Program-made: the position numbers and the translations under genes
Shown here: piece after piece, positions 17,094-26,520 of the stretch
How positions within the stretch are numbered: position 1 is the first letter of the stretch
How the letters are laid out: every line of letters begins with the position of its first letter
The notes under the pieces: model-generated
Told to the model about the DNA's origin: nothing
What the model saw: the letters and a program-made list of their open reading frames with translations, nothing else
The model's database searches: none
Source of the DNA: Cloacibacterium rupense
Lineage (GTDB): Bacteria; Bacteroidota; Bacteroidia; Flavobacteriales; Weeksellaceae
Assembly: GCF_014645495.1 (NCBI RefSeq)
Contig: NZ_BMLV01000002.1
Coordinates: forward strand, 363,191 to 427,190
Direction: 5' to 3'
Length of the DNA stretch: 64,000 bases

Positions 17094-20000
17094 TTATTCT
17101 TTAATGAATTGTTTGATAGACACGTTTCCATTCTCGTGAACAATTTTTATAAAATAAACTCCAGTTGTTAATTTAGTAACATCTACAGAGTTTTTTACAA
17201 ACTTGTTATGATATAAAAGATTTCCTGCTGTGTTAAAAATAGAGAAATTACTTAATTTATCATTAGAAACTACAAAAAGTTCATTTTTAACTGGATTAGG
17301 ATAAATTTGGATTTTATTTTGTTTCATATCATTTTCATTAGTAGACAATGTGCCTAAGTTCCAATCATACCACAAATCTGCTGAAACACTATTAATGTCA
17401 GGGGTTTGATTAGTACCTACTCCACCTGTTCCATTATTAAAAATAACATTAAGTGAAGTTACGCTAGGGAAAGTATACTTATACCAGCCGTTGGTATGCG
17501 GTGTCATATTTACACCTGGCCAGTTGGCTGCAGGTACAGTACCACCAACCATATTCCAATAATATACTTTTGGAGTTACACTATTCCAACCCGCTTTAGA
17601 AGTATCTGGTTTGAAATAAACTGTAATCCCTGCATTAGCAAAAGTATAAGTTTCTGATTTTATAGCTGAAGAAGCATTGCTACTGTTGTGAGCAAAAGCT
17701 TTAATAGTAGTGTTAGACGAAATGATATTGATAACGCCATTTTTCACAAAATATGGAGAAGATGTGGTAGGTGTAGAGCCGTCTGTAGTATAGTAGATTT
17801 TAGGGCTAGCATCATTACTATCCTGAGCACTTAGAGTTACATCTACTGTGGTACCACTTGCAAATGTACCTCCCACTGGTGAAATCGTTAAACAAGGATT
17901 GTTAAGTGTTGGAGGATTAGTAAGCCATGATTGCGATGCCCAATCGTAATATGACGTAGCATTCACGGTAAGATTTCCTGTTTGATTGCCAGTACCTCCG
18001 CTTCCATTGTTAAAAATCACATTAGCAGAAGTAACTCCCGAAAAAGTATAAACATACCAACCGTCACAACTTTTTACCATATCAACGCCTGGCCAAGTAG
18101 TAGGATTAGTAGCACCAGTTGGTAAAGCATCCCAAAAATGTATTTTAGGTGCCGTTGTCCAAGATGCTGGTGGTTTAAAATATACCTTTATATCTGGAAT
18201 CGGTTCGAAGGTATAGGTTTCTGTTTTTACATCAGAAAATCTTCCTTCAGAATCTTTGCCTATGTATTTTAGGGTAAGGGTTTGCCCACTCACCCCATTA
18301 GCAGAAATAGGAGCAGTATAAATAGTACTGTTTATAGTAGGTGTACTTCCGTCTGTAGTGTAATAAATTGTAACTGGATTTCTAGGACTATCTGCGGTTA
18401 ATGTAATTAACTGAGGAGCATTATGGATATTCTTACTTCCTGGAGAAGCGGTAACTATAGGTTTTGGAATATCAAAAGTATAATCTGCAGAAATAACAGT
18501 TGAATATTTATTATTCGCATCTTTCACAATTGCTTTAATGGTTTTAGCACTAGAAACAACAACTGGAGCGTTATAAACATTGCTTGCATCTGTAGGTGTA
18601 CTATTGTCATCTGTGTAATAAATTGTATAAGGAGCTGTTCCTGCTGATGGAGTAATCGTAACATTTACAGGGTCGTAATAATTACCAGAAGCTGGTGAAA
18701 TTGCTACTTTTGGAGTAGGCACTTCAAAAGTATATTGTTGACCATCTGTATATGTTTTTCCGTTCGCATCTGTAATTAATACTTTAACGACAGTTCTTGT
18801 AGAAACGCTAAAAGGTGCAGAATAAACAGCACTAGAAGAAGTAGGCTCAGAACCATCTGTAGTATATCTTATGGTGTAAGGAGCTGTTCCTCCAGTAGGC
18901 GTAATACTTACATTTACATTTCCTGAATAATTTCCACTAAAAGGTGCAATAGTTCCTTTTAGCTGTTGGTCACAACCCGTAGCACATGCTTCAAAAAAAC
19001 CCGCTCCACTGTCGCCAATCATCCCTGGGCCATTAAGAACATAGATACCCGCAGAACCAGAAGTTACGGTGAATGACAAATTCCCGTTGGTCACATTGAT
19101 TGTTCTACCTGTGACAGCATCCTTATAGATACCATTGGTTAATCCTGAAAAGCTAAATGAAGCACTTCCGTCTTTAGCTAAACCTACTGCAACTTCACTG
19201 CTTCCAGATTTTCTAGTAAATCCTACTCCATTTCCTGGCGCATTTCCTGCCCAAGCCCAAGTCCCATTTTGTAAGGCTGGAATTGCTTTTCTTATAGCAT
19301 TTAATTTTCTGATATGTTTATAAATCACATGATTAGGTGCTTGATCCATTACATCACCATAATATGCTCTTCCGGTATTATTGATACTTTGATTAATCCC
19401 TGAAGCATCATGAATATCTGTATAAGCTCCTGATTTAAATCTCATTTCCGTTCCATAATATACCGTAGGTATACCTCTCCACAAAAACATGAAATTCATA
19501 CAAGCGGCTAAATTTTCATCAGAACCACCATATCTTTGGTTCCAATCATTGTTTGGTCCGAAATCATGATTGTCTAACCAAGTTACCAATTTAGAAGGGT
19601 CGGCATATAAATGGTCGTATCTAGCAGCTGCTTCTACTCCTTTAAACCCACCTCCATCTTGGAAAATATTATGGAAAGTTGATTCTGCAAAGAAGTCTAG
19701 CACAGATTGTCCAGATGGCGCAGAGCTTCCTACAGCCCCTCTCCAAGTATACCAATGAGGATTGAGTTGCTCTACACTATGTAATTCATGTCTTTTTTGT
19801 GCAACTTCTCCGAAGATAAACAAGTCTGGTTTATAAGCCAAAAATCGATCAATTAATGGCTGAACATCTGCTTTATCCATATGTTTCATGGTATCCCATC
19901 TAAAAGCATCTACTCCCCAATCTATATATTGCTTATAAGCATTGAAGAAATAGTCTTGCACAGTTTGGCTTCCTGTATTTACATCTGGACAGTCACCTGC

Positions 20001-20783
20001 AATCCCTCCATTATAAGAATTATCAGTATCATCCCAACCTTGTACAAAGCCATTCCCCCAATGGTGAAACCAATTTGGGTCTGATGTATCTTTGAAACTT
20101 TGTGTACTAGGCCAATTGTATAGTGCTAAATTTTGGTTAAAAGGCGCTGGCATTTTTGCTAAATTGGCTCTACTCCATATTTTTCCATCATCAGGATTAG
20201 GCGTTATCCCATCATATTCCCAATTCGGATTATCTTGAAGAGTATTTCCATTTTTATCCTTCCCCCAAGGTTGAGTAGGGTCTGTATTGTATTTTAATTC
20301 AGCCTTACCTTTGATGCCATATCTGCCAGAATGATTGGTCACAATGTCCAAAACTACCTTTATTCCTTTGGCATGTGCTGCATCAATTAAATCTTTAAAA
20401 GTAGCTCCCACCGATTCGTGTCTTGGGTCTACTTTTGTAAAATCCCAAGCATGATAACCATGGTAATCTAATGGTCCTCTGTTTTGAACCACGGGAGTCA
20501 CCCAAATAGCGGTAAAACCTAAATCTTTAATATAATCCAACTTTTGGATTAATCCTTTGAAATCTCCTCGCCAGGTTACATCTTCTGGACCAGAATAATT
20601 GCCATTGTTAGGGTTTCCTGGGAAATATGAACTCCATTCTGTGGCTACATTGTTACCTGGGTCACCATCATAAAACCGGGTCGGCAACAAAAAATAGATG
20701 GTTTCTTTTCTGAAATCTACTTGAGAAAATACATTTTGAAAAAGAAACAAAAAAACGAAAAAAAGTAGTGTTTTTGTTCTCAT
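17094..20783 (-). CDS. Secreted multidomain alpha-amylase (GH13) with T9SS sorting domain
   Basis: 1229 residues. After a signal peptide (MRTKTLLFFVFLFLFQNVFSQ) comes a GH13 barrel with catalytic Asp297 (GVDAFRWDTMKHM), Glu326 (FIFGEVAQ) and Asp407 (WLDNHDFG). Residues about 610-860 hold three chitobiase-C-terminal-like repeats, each with a YTTDGSxPT-type turn. Next is a starch-binding module of CBM26 type (KVYFKPPASW...WPGVDM), a fourth repeat, and a second CBM26-like copy (TVYFKPDTSKAGW...WPGVNM). The C-terminal 75 residues are a type A T9SS sorting domain (IQIYPNPVKNELFV...TGVYFIKI). It should be exported to the surface or medium to hydrolyse alpha-1,4-glucan. Confidence 0.94.
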   Translation of the reverse strand: MRTKTLLFFVFLFLFQNVFSQVDFRKETIYFLLPTRFYDGDPGNNVATEWSSYFPGNPNNGNYSGPEDVTWRGDFKGLIQKLDYIKDLGFTAIWVTPVVQNRGPLDYHGYHAWDFTKVDPRHESVGATFKDLIDAAHAKGIKVVLDIVTNHSGRYGIKGKAELKYNTDPTQPWGKDKNGNTLQDNPNWEYDGITPNPDDGKIWSRANLAKMPAPFNQNLALYNWPSTQSFKDTSDPNWFHHWGNGFVQGWDDTDNSYNGGIAGDCPDVNTGSQTVQDYFFNAYKQYIDWGVDAFRWDTMKHMDKADVQPLIDRFLAYKPDLFIFGEVAQKRHELHSVEQLNPHWYTWRGAVGSSAPSGQSVLDFFAESTFHNIFQDGGGFKGVEAAARYDHLYADPSKLVTWLDNHDFGPNNDWNQRYGGSDENLAACMNFMFLWRGIPTVYYGTEMRFKSGAYTDIHDASGINQSINNTGRAYYGDVMDQAPNHVIYKHIRKLNAIRKAIPALQNGTWAWAGNAPGNGVGFTRKSGSSEVAVGLAKDGSASFSFSGLTNGIYKDAVTGRTINVTNGNLSFTVTSGSAGIYVLNGPGMIGDSGAGFFEACATGCDQQLKGTIAPFSGNYSGNVNVSITPTGGTAPYTIRYTTDGSEPTSSSAVYSAPFSVSTRTVVKVLITDANGKTYTDGQQYTFEVPTPKVAISPASGNYYDPVNVTITPSAGTAPYTIYYTDDNSTPTDASNVYNAPVVVSSAKTIKAIVKDANNKYSTVISADYTFDIPKPIVTASPGSKNIHNAPQLITLTADSPRNPVTIYYTTDGSTPTINSTIYTAPISANGVSGQTLTLKYIGKDSEGRFSDVKTETYTFEPIPDIKVYFKPPASWTTAPKIHFWDALPTGATNPTTWPGVDMVKSCDGWYVYTFSGVTSANVIFNNGSGGTGNQTGNLTVNATSYYDWASQSWLTNPPTLNNPCLTISPVGGTFASGTTVDVTLSAQDSNDASPKIYYTTDGSTPTTSSPYFVKNGVINIISSNTTIKAFAHNSSNASSAIKSETYTFANAGITVYFKPDTSKAGWNSVTPKVYYWNMVGGTVPAANWPGVNMTPHTNGWYKYTFPSVTSLNVIFNNGTGGVGTNQTPDINSVSADLWYDWNLGTLSTNENDMKQNKIQIYPNPVKNELFVVSNDKLSNFSIFNTAGNLLYHNKFVKNSVDVTKLTTGVYFIKIVHENGNVSIKQFIKE

Positions 20784-20886
20784 TATTTAAAACTGTTATG
20801 AATATTTTACATTTTTTGTTATTTTTTTCTGCAATTAAAGACTAATCACTTTTAATTGCCAAAAAAAACAATTTAATAAAACCTCA

Positions 20887-20894
20887 CAAACTTA
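20887..20894 (-). promoter_or_regulatory. -7-like box for the alpha-amylase
   Basis: On the minus strand TAAGTTTG (20894-20887) matches TAnnTTTG. The -33 element is not well placed (nearest TTG about 23 bases upstream). The leader would be close to 100 bases. Confidence 0.4.
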
Positions 20895-20961
20895 ACTATT
20901 TTTTATGAATTATAACACAAATTGACAAAAATCATTAAATATTATTCACTAATTGTTTTGA

Positions 20962-20995
20962 TTTATTATTGTCTCAATTATTAGACAATAATAAA
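20962..20995. promoter_or_regulatory. Perfect palindrome, likely operator for the amylase
   Basis: TTTATTATTGTCT (20962-20974) and AGACAATAATAAA (20983-20995) are perfect reverse complements around an 8-base spacer. The core TATTGTCTCAA recurs just upstream of susC. It lies about 70 bases upstream of the amylase -7 box. Confidence 0.5.
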
Positions 20996-21112
20996 TTATT
21001 GATATTTTGAGTGAAAAATGAATGCAAAAAATAGAAAATTAAATCCATTGAAAGCAGAGGTACTAAGGCTCTAAAATTAGGTCATGATAACAACTGCCTT
21101 TAAAAATAAACC

Positions 21113-21145
21113 AAAAAAAAAGCGGCGCACCTAAGATGCGCCGCT
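21113..21145 (-). terminator. Strong terminator at the end of the PUL operon
   Basis: AGCGGCGCA (21121-21129) and TGCGCCGCT (21137-21145) form a 9-base GC-rich stem, unusual in this AT-rich DNA, followed on the minus strand by a run of T (21120-21113). It lies 16 bases after the GH30 stop. Confidence 0.92.
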
Positions 21146-21161
21146 CCCGTGAAAAACGAAC

Positions 21162-22589
21162 TTAAAAAACTACAGTTTGTATTGAATTTGCGGGTGATAC
21201 AACCTGTAAAGATTTTCCCTCTATCCAGAGATTATATTTCGATTCTTCGCTAGAAGTATTCATTACAACCACAACCATTTCTCCGTTTTCATTGATAAAC
21301 GAAGTGGAAATGATATGGTCTCTATTGGTAGTAGTTCCCATTCTTCTGGCGTTATTTTTTACAAATTTTGAGATGTGACCTATGTAATAATATTCTGACG
21401 TGTAATGTAACTCCCCAGTTCTGGTGTCTGCAATAATGGGTGCAAAACAGAAATTACCCACATGATTAGGCCCTCCTGCTTCGTCTAAGAGTATATTCCA
21501 ATCGGTCCACATAGAAATACCTGAGTTAAAATCATTAATCATGTTTTTTCCGTATAATTCGCCCAATCTCCAGTCATAGATTTCTTTAAAATTAAATTTT
21601 TCTACACAGCCTTCGGTGAAGATTAAGAATTTATCAGGAAAGGCTCTTCTGGTTTCTTCTACATTATTAAACATAGGTTGAGATTTCGTCCACGTTTCAT
21701 ACCAGTGGAAGCCAATTCCATTTGCGTATTTATTTGCCAATTGATCTGCCAGAGTCGTGGTTGCTCTTTGATAGATTAAATCTCTATTGTGGTCCCAAAT
21801 AATTACTTTTTTGTCTTTGTAACCATTTTTCCAAAGGGTAGGCCCTAGGTTTTTCCCTAAAAATTCTGCTTCTTCTTCTGCTGTGTAAATACAAGATTCC
21901 CAAATTTGAGTAGCCATGGGCTCATTTTGAACAGATAATCCCCAAACTGGCATTCCTCTTTTCTCATATTCTTTTATAAATTTCACATAATAATTAGCCC
22001 AAGATTGATAGTATTCTTTTTTAAGCTTTCCGCCGTGCAACATATCATTGTTATCCTTCATCCAAGCTGGTGGCGACCACGGACTGAAATAGAACTTAAA
22101 ATCTTTGCCAATTGTCTTTTGAGCCCATTTAATCATTGGTATTTTATACTTTTCATCGTGCTGAATATTGAACGTTTTCAGTTCTTTATCATTTTCTTGT
22201 ACATAGGTATAAGAATCACTGCTGAAATCACAAGAATTCATGTTGGTTCTTACCAAGTTATAGTTCAAACCATTTTCACCAAAGTAGGCGTTGATGATTT
22301 CCTGTTGTTTATCTTTTGGTAATTTATAGAAAGTTTCAGCAGAAGCATCTGTAATAGCTCCGCCAATACCCGTAATTTTTTGATATTTGAAATCTGGGTC
22401 TACAAAAACACAAATGTCTCTTTCTGTAGGTTGAGGAAAATTCTGAAAATTGGCTTTAGTGAGCGCAAATTTTTCGGTTTGGTTTTTTGCAGTAGTGTAA
22501 ATTCTTGCTTCTTTCGCCATATTTTTATGCTGTGCGAAGCCTACGCTAAATGCAAATAATGAAAGCATTATTGCAGTTTTCGTTTTCAT
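21162..22589 (-). CDS. GH30 glycoside hydrolase (glucosylceramidase / beta-1,6-glucanase family), secreted
   Basis: 475 residues from the ATG at 22589, chosen because it begins a good signal peptide (MKTKTAIMLSLFAFSVGFAQ); an in-frame ATG at 22610 directly abuts the previous stop. GH30 hallmarks: GIGGAITDASAETFYKLP, the acid/base Glu223 in SVQNEPMA, and the nucleophile Glu326 in FTEGCVEKF. Members of this type act on beta-1,6-glucans or glucosylceramide-like linkages; the GH16/GH3 neighbours favour beta-1,6-branched beta-glucan. Last gene of the PUL operon; it has no lipoprotein Cys, so it is probably periplasmic. Confidence 0.92.
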   Translation of the reverse strand: MKTKTAIMLSLFAFSVGFAQHKNMAKEARIYTTAKNQTEKFALTKANFQNFPQPTERDICVFVDPDFKYQKITGIGGAITDASAETFYKLPKDKQQEIINAYFGENGLNYNLVRTNMNSCDFSSDSYTYVQENDKELKTFNIQHDEKYKIPMIKWAQKTIGKDFKFYFSPWSPPAWMKDNNDMLHGGKLKKEYYQSWANYYVKFIKEYEKRGMPVWGLSVQNEPMATQIWESCIYTAEEEAEFLGKNLGPTLWKNGYKDKKVIIWDHNRDLIYQRATTTLADQLANKYANGIGFHWYETWTKSQPMFNNVEETRRAFPDKFLIFTEGCVEKFNFKEIYDWRLGELYGKNMINDFNSGISMWTDWNILLDEAGGPNHVGNFCFAPIIADTRTGELHYTSEYYYIGHISKFVKNNARRMGTTTNRDHIISTSFINENGEMVVVVMNTSSEESKYNLWIEGKSLQVVSPANSIQTVVF

Positions 22590-22610
22590 AATAATAGTTT
22601 TTTGAATCAT

Positions 22611-23453
22611 TTATTTTAATTCTATTTTTGCTACAATAGGCAAATGGTCTGAAGGATATTTAAAATCATAGAAATCTGTAATCGTTCTGTATTTTTTAAC
22701 TATTGTATTTTTCTTTGAGCTGAAGATAAAATCTATCTGTTCGGTTGGTTTTTCTTTAAAATTGAAACCATTCCAAGTTCCTTTGTCTGCATAAGGTTTG
22801 GTAACAGAGCTGTTTCTAGCTTCTTGTAAATTTTCAAAAAGAGGCTTCATCCAAGCATCTTTTTCCTGAGAATTGAAATCGCCTGTAAGAATTGCGGGAT
22901 AGTTCTTTTTGCTTTGCAATTCTTTCATTTTATTGAGAATAATTTCTGCAGATTTTTGTCTGGCAACTACTCCTACGTGGTCAAAATGGGTATTAAACAC
23001 CCATACTTTTTTCTTGGTTTTAAGATTTTCAAAAAGTGCGTAGGTTACAATTCTAGGATAAGCAGCGTCCCAAGATTTGGTAGATTTTCCGGGAGTTTCT
23101 GATAGCCAAAACGTGTTTTGTTCTAGAACTTTGTATTTATTTTTGAGATAAAAAATACAAGAATATTCAGCATTTTCTCCATCATCTCTTGGTTTTCCTA
23201 CAAAATCGTAGAGTGAATTTTCTTGAAGCAAATAATTTATCTGAAACTTCTGCGCTTCTTGCAATCCTACGAAATCTGCTTCATAGTAATTGATAAGTTC
23301 TTTTACTTTATCTTTTCTGATATTCCAATGGTTTTCTCCATCATCTACACTGCCCAATCTGATGTTAAAACTCATCACATCAATGGTATTTTGTGCAAAA
23401 TAAGATGCAAAAATCAATAGTAAAACCGCTGAAAGTAAGTTTTTAATCTTCAT
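22611..23453 (-). CDS. Secreted endonuclease/exonuclease/phosphatase-fold protein inside the PUL
   Basis: 280 residues with a signal peptide (MKIKNLLSAVLLLIFASYFAQ). The EEP fold is clear: IDVMSFNIRLG, ADFVGLQEAQ, VFNTHFDHVGVVAR, AILTGDFNSQEKD, QIDFIFSS and SDHLPIVAKIEL. Metal-binding and catalytic Asn/Asp/Glu/His residues are all kept, so it should be an active phosphodiesterase or phosphatase. It sits between GH16 and GH30 with gaps of 12 bases and less, within a glycan operon. Similar secreted EEP proteins are found in other Bacteroidota sugar loci, and their substrate is not settled. Confidence 0.85.
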   Translation of the reverse strand: MKIKNLLSAVLLLIFASYFAQNTIDVMSFNIRLGSVDDGENHWNIRKDKVKELINYYEADFVGLQEAQKFQINYLLQENSLYDFVGKPRDDGENAEYSCIFYLKNKYKVLEQNTFWLSETPGKSTKSWDAAYPRIVTYALFENLKTKKKVWVFNTHFDHVGVVARQKSAEIILNKMKELQSKKNYPAILTGDFNSQEKDAWMKPLFENLQEARNSSVTKPYADKGTWNGFNFKEKPTEQIDFIFSSKKNTIVKKYRTITDFYDFKYPSDHLPIVAKIELK

Positions 23454-23465
23454 TTAGTCTTTATT

Positions 23466-24272
23466 TTATTGATAAATTCTAACGTAGTCTATATAAAATT
23501 TCTGTGGGAAAATACTTTCATCAATTCCTTTTGCTCCGCCCCAATTTCCACCAACTGCTAGGTTCAAAATCAAGTACATTTTTTGGTCAAAAGGCCAAGC
23601 TTCATAAGTTTTTTCGGTATTGATGTAGGTAAAATATTTTTGATTATCTACATAAACATCTATTTTCTCGGGCGTCCAGTCTGCTCTATAAATATGGAAT
23701 TTTTCGCTGGCGTCTTTAACCACCAAAGTGTCTGTTTTCTGCGTTCCAATAATATGATTGTACTTTTTGGTATGCACAGAAGCATGGATAAAACCTTGGT
23801 TGTAGCCTACGTGTTCCATAATGTCTAGTTCGCCGTCATCTGGCCATTTTTTCATATCTTCACTCATCATCCAGATTGCTGGCCAAGTTCCTCTGCCTTT
23901 TGGGAGTTTTGCTCTTACTTCAATGGTTCCATACTTTAACCCAAAAATTCCTTTGGTAAATAATTTTGCAGATGTGTATTTGCTATTTTCCCAATTTTCT
24001 TTTTTGGCTTCAATTACTAAATTTCCGTTTTCTACTCTAGCGTTTTCCAATCTATCTTTGGTATAAAACTGAGCTTCATTGTTCCCATAACCATGCCCAC
24101 CTACGTCATAATTCCATTTCGAGGCATCTGGTAAACCTTTGTAATTAAATTCATCACTAAAAACCAATTTTTTGAATTGAGATTTAGACGGATGATTGGC
24201 GCAATTTATCATCGAAATCAATAGAATTCCAGAGAATAAAGCCCAAACTAGATTCATAAAATTAGTTTTCAT
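23466..24272 (-). CDS. GH16 endo-beta-1,3-glucanase (laminarinase type), lipoprotein
   Basis: 268 residues. A lipoprotein-type signal ends at the Cys of LLISMINCANHP, so the enzyme is membrane-anchored. The GH16 catalytic stretch is GELDIMEHVGYNQG with Glu148 as nucleophile, Asp150 and Glu153 as acid/base. The extra Met in ExDxME is the laminarinase/beta-1,3(4)-glucanase type, not the kappa-carrageenan or xyloglucan type. Other GH16 landmarks: KWNYDVGGHGYGNNEAQFYT, GTWPAIWMM, LNLAVGGNWGGAKG and the terminal YVRIYQ. It shortens beta-1,3-glucan and is 6 bases downstream of GH3. Confidence 0.93.
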   Translation of the reverse strand: MKTNFMNLVWALFSGILLISMINCANHPSKSQFKKLVFSDEFNYKGLPDASKWNYDVGGHGYGNNEAQFYTKDRLENARVENGNLVIEAKKENWENSKYTSAKLFTKGIFGLKYGTIEVRAKLPKGRGTWPAIWMMSEDMKKWPDDGELDIMEHVGYNQGFIHASVHTKKYNHIIGTQKTDTLVVKDASEKFHIYRADWTPEKIDVYVDNQKYFTYINTEKTYEAWPFDQKMYLILNLAVGGNWGGAKGIDESIFPQKFYIDYVRIYQ

Positions 24273-24278
24273 ACAATT

Positions 24279-26501
24279 TTATTTTTCCCAATTAATGCGT
24301 TTTGTTTGTACTTCGGCAGAACTGGTTCCTACCATAATATCAAATTCGCCAGATTCCCAATCGTAATTCAAATCTTCGTCGTAGAATTTTAAATCTTCTG
24401 GAGTTAATTTGAAATTTACCGTTTTAGTTTCTCCTTTTTTCAAGTAGAGTTTTTGGAAACCTTTCAGTTCTTTTACTGGACGAACCACTTTTCCCACCAA
24501 ATCTCTGATGTACAACTGCACCACTTCATCTCCATCGTACTTTCCTGAATTGGTTACATTTACATTGATATCAAGCGTTTGATTTCCTTTAAGATGAGTA
24601 GAACTTACATTAAAGTCAGAATATTTAAAAGTAGTATAACTCAAGCCAAAACCAAACGGATAAGCCGGATCGTTATCTAAATCTATGTAAGCTGACACAT
24701 AGTTTCTATCGGTATTATTTTTAGCTGGCCTTCCTGTATTGTAATGGTTGTAATAAATCGGGATTTGACCTTCGGCTCTAGGGAAAGTCATTGGTAATTT
24801 ACCTCCAGGATTTACTTTACCAAAAATTACATCTGCAATAGAATTTCCAGCTTCTGTACCTAACCACCAAGTGTAAACAATGGTAGGAATATTTTCTGAA
24901 GCCCAATCAAAAACCAAAGGACGACCAGCGTTAATTAATAGAACAATTGGTTTCCCTGTTTTTGCAATTTCTTTTAATAAATCTTCTTGAACTCCCGAAA
25001 AATGGATATTGCTTCGAGATTTTGCTTCGCCACTCATTGCGTGACCTTCACCTAAAGTCATAATCACCACATCTGCTTTTTGTGCAGTTTCTACTGCTTC
25101 TGCAAACATAGAAGTGTCTTTATCATTAACATTACAACCTTTGGCATATAATAATTCTGAATTTTTATCTAATTGAGATTTTATTCCATCAAATTGAGTA
25201 ATAATTCTTTGATTATCATCAGGAAAAGCGATAGACCAAAAACCGTGATTATCTACTGTTGCTTTAGCAAAAGGACCAATAATGACTACTTTTTTTGTAG
25301 TTCTTGAAAGCGGTAATAATTGAGTTTGGTTTTTCAATAAAACGATACTTTTCGCACCAATTTCTCTAGCGAATTTTCGGTGTTCTAGGTTGTTGGTTTG
25401 TTCTTTTTCGCGTTTTTCGTTGCAGAATCTGTAAGGGTCATCAAATAAACCGAGTTCAAATTTTTTGGTTAAAATTCTACGAACGGCATCATCAATGAAT
25501 TTAATATCTACTTTACCTTCTTTTACTAAATCTGCTAAATGATTGATGTAAGAACGGCTTTCCATATCCATATCACTTCCTGCGATAATCGCTTTCAAAG
25601 CTGCATCTTTATTGTCTTTAGCAAAACCATGTGGAATCATTTCGCCGATGCTTCCCCAGTCTGAAACTACAAATCCTTTGAAACCCCAACTTCCTTTCAA
25701 TAAATCTCTTTGAATGTATTTATTTCCTGTGGCAGGAATTCCGTTGATGTCATTAAAAGAATTCATAAAAGTGGCCACACCTGCTTCTACGGTAGCTTTA
25801 TAAGGTGGCAAATATGTTTCGTTTAACTGGCGAAGACTCATATCTACAGCATTATAATCTCTACCACCAACCGCTGCTCCATACGCTGCGAAGTGTTTCG
25901 TACAAGCCATAACCGCATCAAGATTTCCTAAACCATTTCCTTGAAAACCTTTTACTCTGGCTTTTGCTACCAAACTTCCGAGGTAAGTATCTTCACCAGC
26001 TCCTTCCATTACTCTGCCCCATCTTGGGTCTCTGCCAATGTCTACCATTGGTGCAAAAGTCCAATGAATACCATAAGCTGAAGCTTCTGTAGCGGCAATT
26101 CTTGCAGATTTTTCAATTAAATTCATATCCCAAGTTGCAGTTTCACCTAATGGAATTGGGAAAGTAGTTCTAAAACCATGAATAACATCTTGCCCGAAAA
26201 GTAAAGGGATTTTAAGACGAGATTGCATCGCTTGATCTTGCCAATTTCTGGTGTTTTTTACACCAACTGCATTCAAAATTGAGCCTAATTTACCCGCACG
26301 AACTTGTCCTGCTTTATCCGCATCTTTGGTAACGGGACCAGTTGCGGTAATGTCATCATTATATTGATTAAGCTGACCAATTTTTTCTTCCAAAGTCATT
26401 TTCGCCATTAAATCGGTGACTTTTTGGTCGATGGATTTCTGCGCAGAAACAGAAATTGCTCCTAATCCTGCAAAGAATATTGAAAGAAAGTATTTTTTCA
26501 T
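24279..26501 (-). CDS. bglX: GH3 beta-glucosidase (BglX-like)
   Basis: 740 residues with a signal peptide (MKKYFLSIFFAGLGAISVSAQ). It removes terminal glucose from beta-gluco-oligosaccharides. GH3 features: PLLFGQDVIHGFRTTFPIPL, AYGIHWTFAPMVDIGRDPRWGR, CTKHFAAYG, nucleophile Asp281 in KGFVVSDWGSIGEM, the alpha/beta sandwich domain (VVIMTLGEGHAMSGEAKSR holding the likely acid/base Glu), and a C-terminal FnIII-like domain (VTNSGKYDGDEVVQLYIRD). In this operon it would finish off oligosaccharides produced by GH16 and GH30 in the periplasm. Confidence 0.95.
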   Translation of the reverse strand: MKKYFLSIFFAGLGAISVSAQKSIDQKVTDLMAKMTLEEKIGQLNQYNDDITATGPVTKDADKAGQVRAGKLGSILNAVGVKNTRNWQDQAMQSRLKIPLLFGQDVIHGFRTTFPIPLGETATWDMNLIEKSARIAATEASAYGIHWTFAPMVDIGRDPRWGRVMEGAGEDTYLGSLVAKARVKGFQGNGLGNLDAVMACTKHFAAYGAAVGGRDYNAVDMSLRQLNETYLPPYKATVEAGVATFMNSFNDINGIPATGNKYIQRDLLKGSWGFKGFVVSDWGSIGEMIPHGFAKDNKDAALKAIIAGSDMDMESRSYINHLADLVKEGKVDIKFIDDAVRRILTKKFELGLFDDPYRFCNEKREKEQTNNLEHRKFAREIGAKSIVLLKNQTQLLPLSRTTKKVVIIGPFAKATVDNHGFWSIAFPDDNQRIITQFDGIKSQLDKNSELLYAKGCNVNDKDTSMFAEAVETAQKADVVIMTLGEGHAMSGEAKSRSNIHFSGVQEDLLKEIAKTGKPIVLLINAGRPLVFDWASENIPTIVYTWWLGTEAGNSIADVIFGKVNPGGKLPMTFPRAEGQIPIYYNHYNTGRPAKNNTDRNYVSAYIDLDNDPAYPFGFGLSYTTFKYSDFNVSSTHLKGNQTLDINVNVTNSGKYDGDEVVQLYIRDLVGKVVRPVKELKGFQKLYLKKGETKTVNFKLTPEDLKFYDEDLNYDWESGEFDIMVGTSSAEVQTKRINWEK

Positions 26502-26520
26502 GATTTATTTCTTATTTTTT

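Larger units (their letters stand above)
20784..21161. other. 378-base intergenic region between the PUL operon and the amylase
   Basis: No ORF is supported here. The region holds, from the operon side: the operon terminator (21113-21145), a perfect 13-base inverted repeat (20962-20995), a -7-like box for the amylase (20894-20887), and a leader hairpin GCAATTAAA/TTTAATTGC at 20831-20859 that would lie in the amylase 5' leader. Confidence 0.6.

Noticed and set aside
17094-20783. Alpha-amylase as a member of the beta-glucan operon
   Set aside because: A strong GC-rich terminator and a 378-base gap with its own promoter-like box separate it, so it is treated as a separate, possibly co-regulated gene.
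22611-23453. Nuclease toxin or defence system
   Set aside because: No immunity gene, no export or toxin domain beyond a plain signal peptide, and the neighbours are glycosidases.
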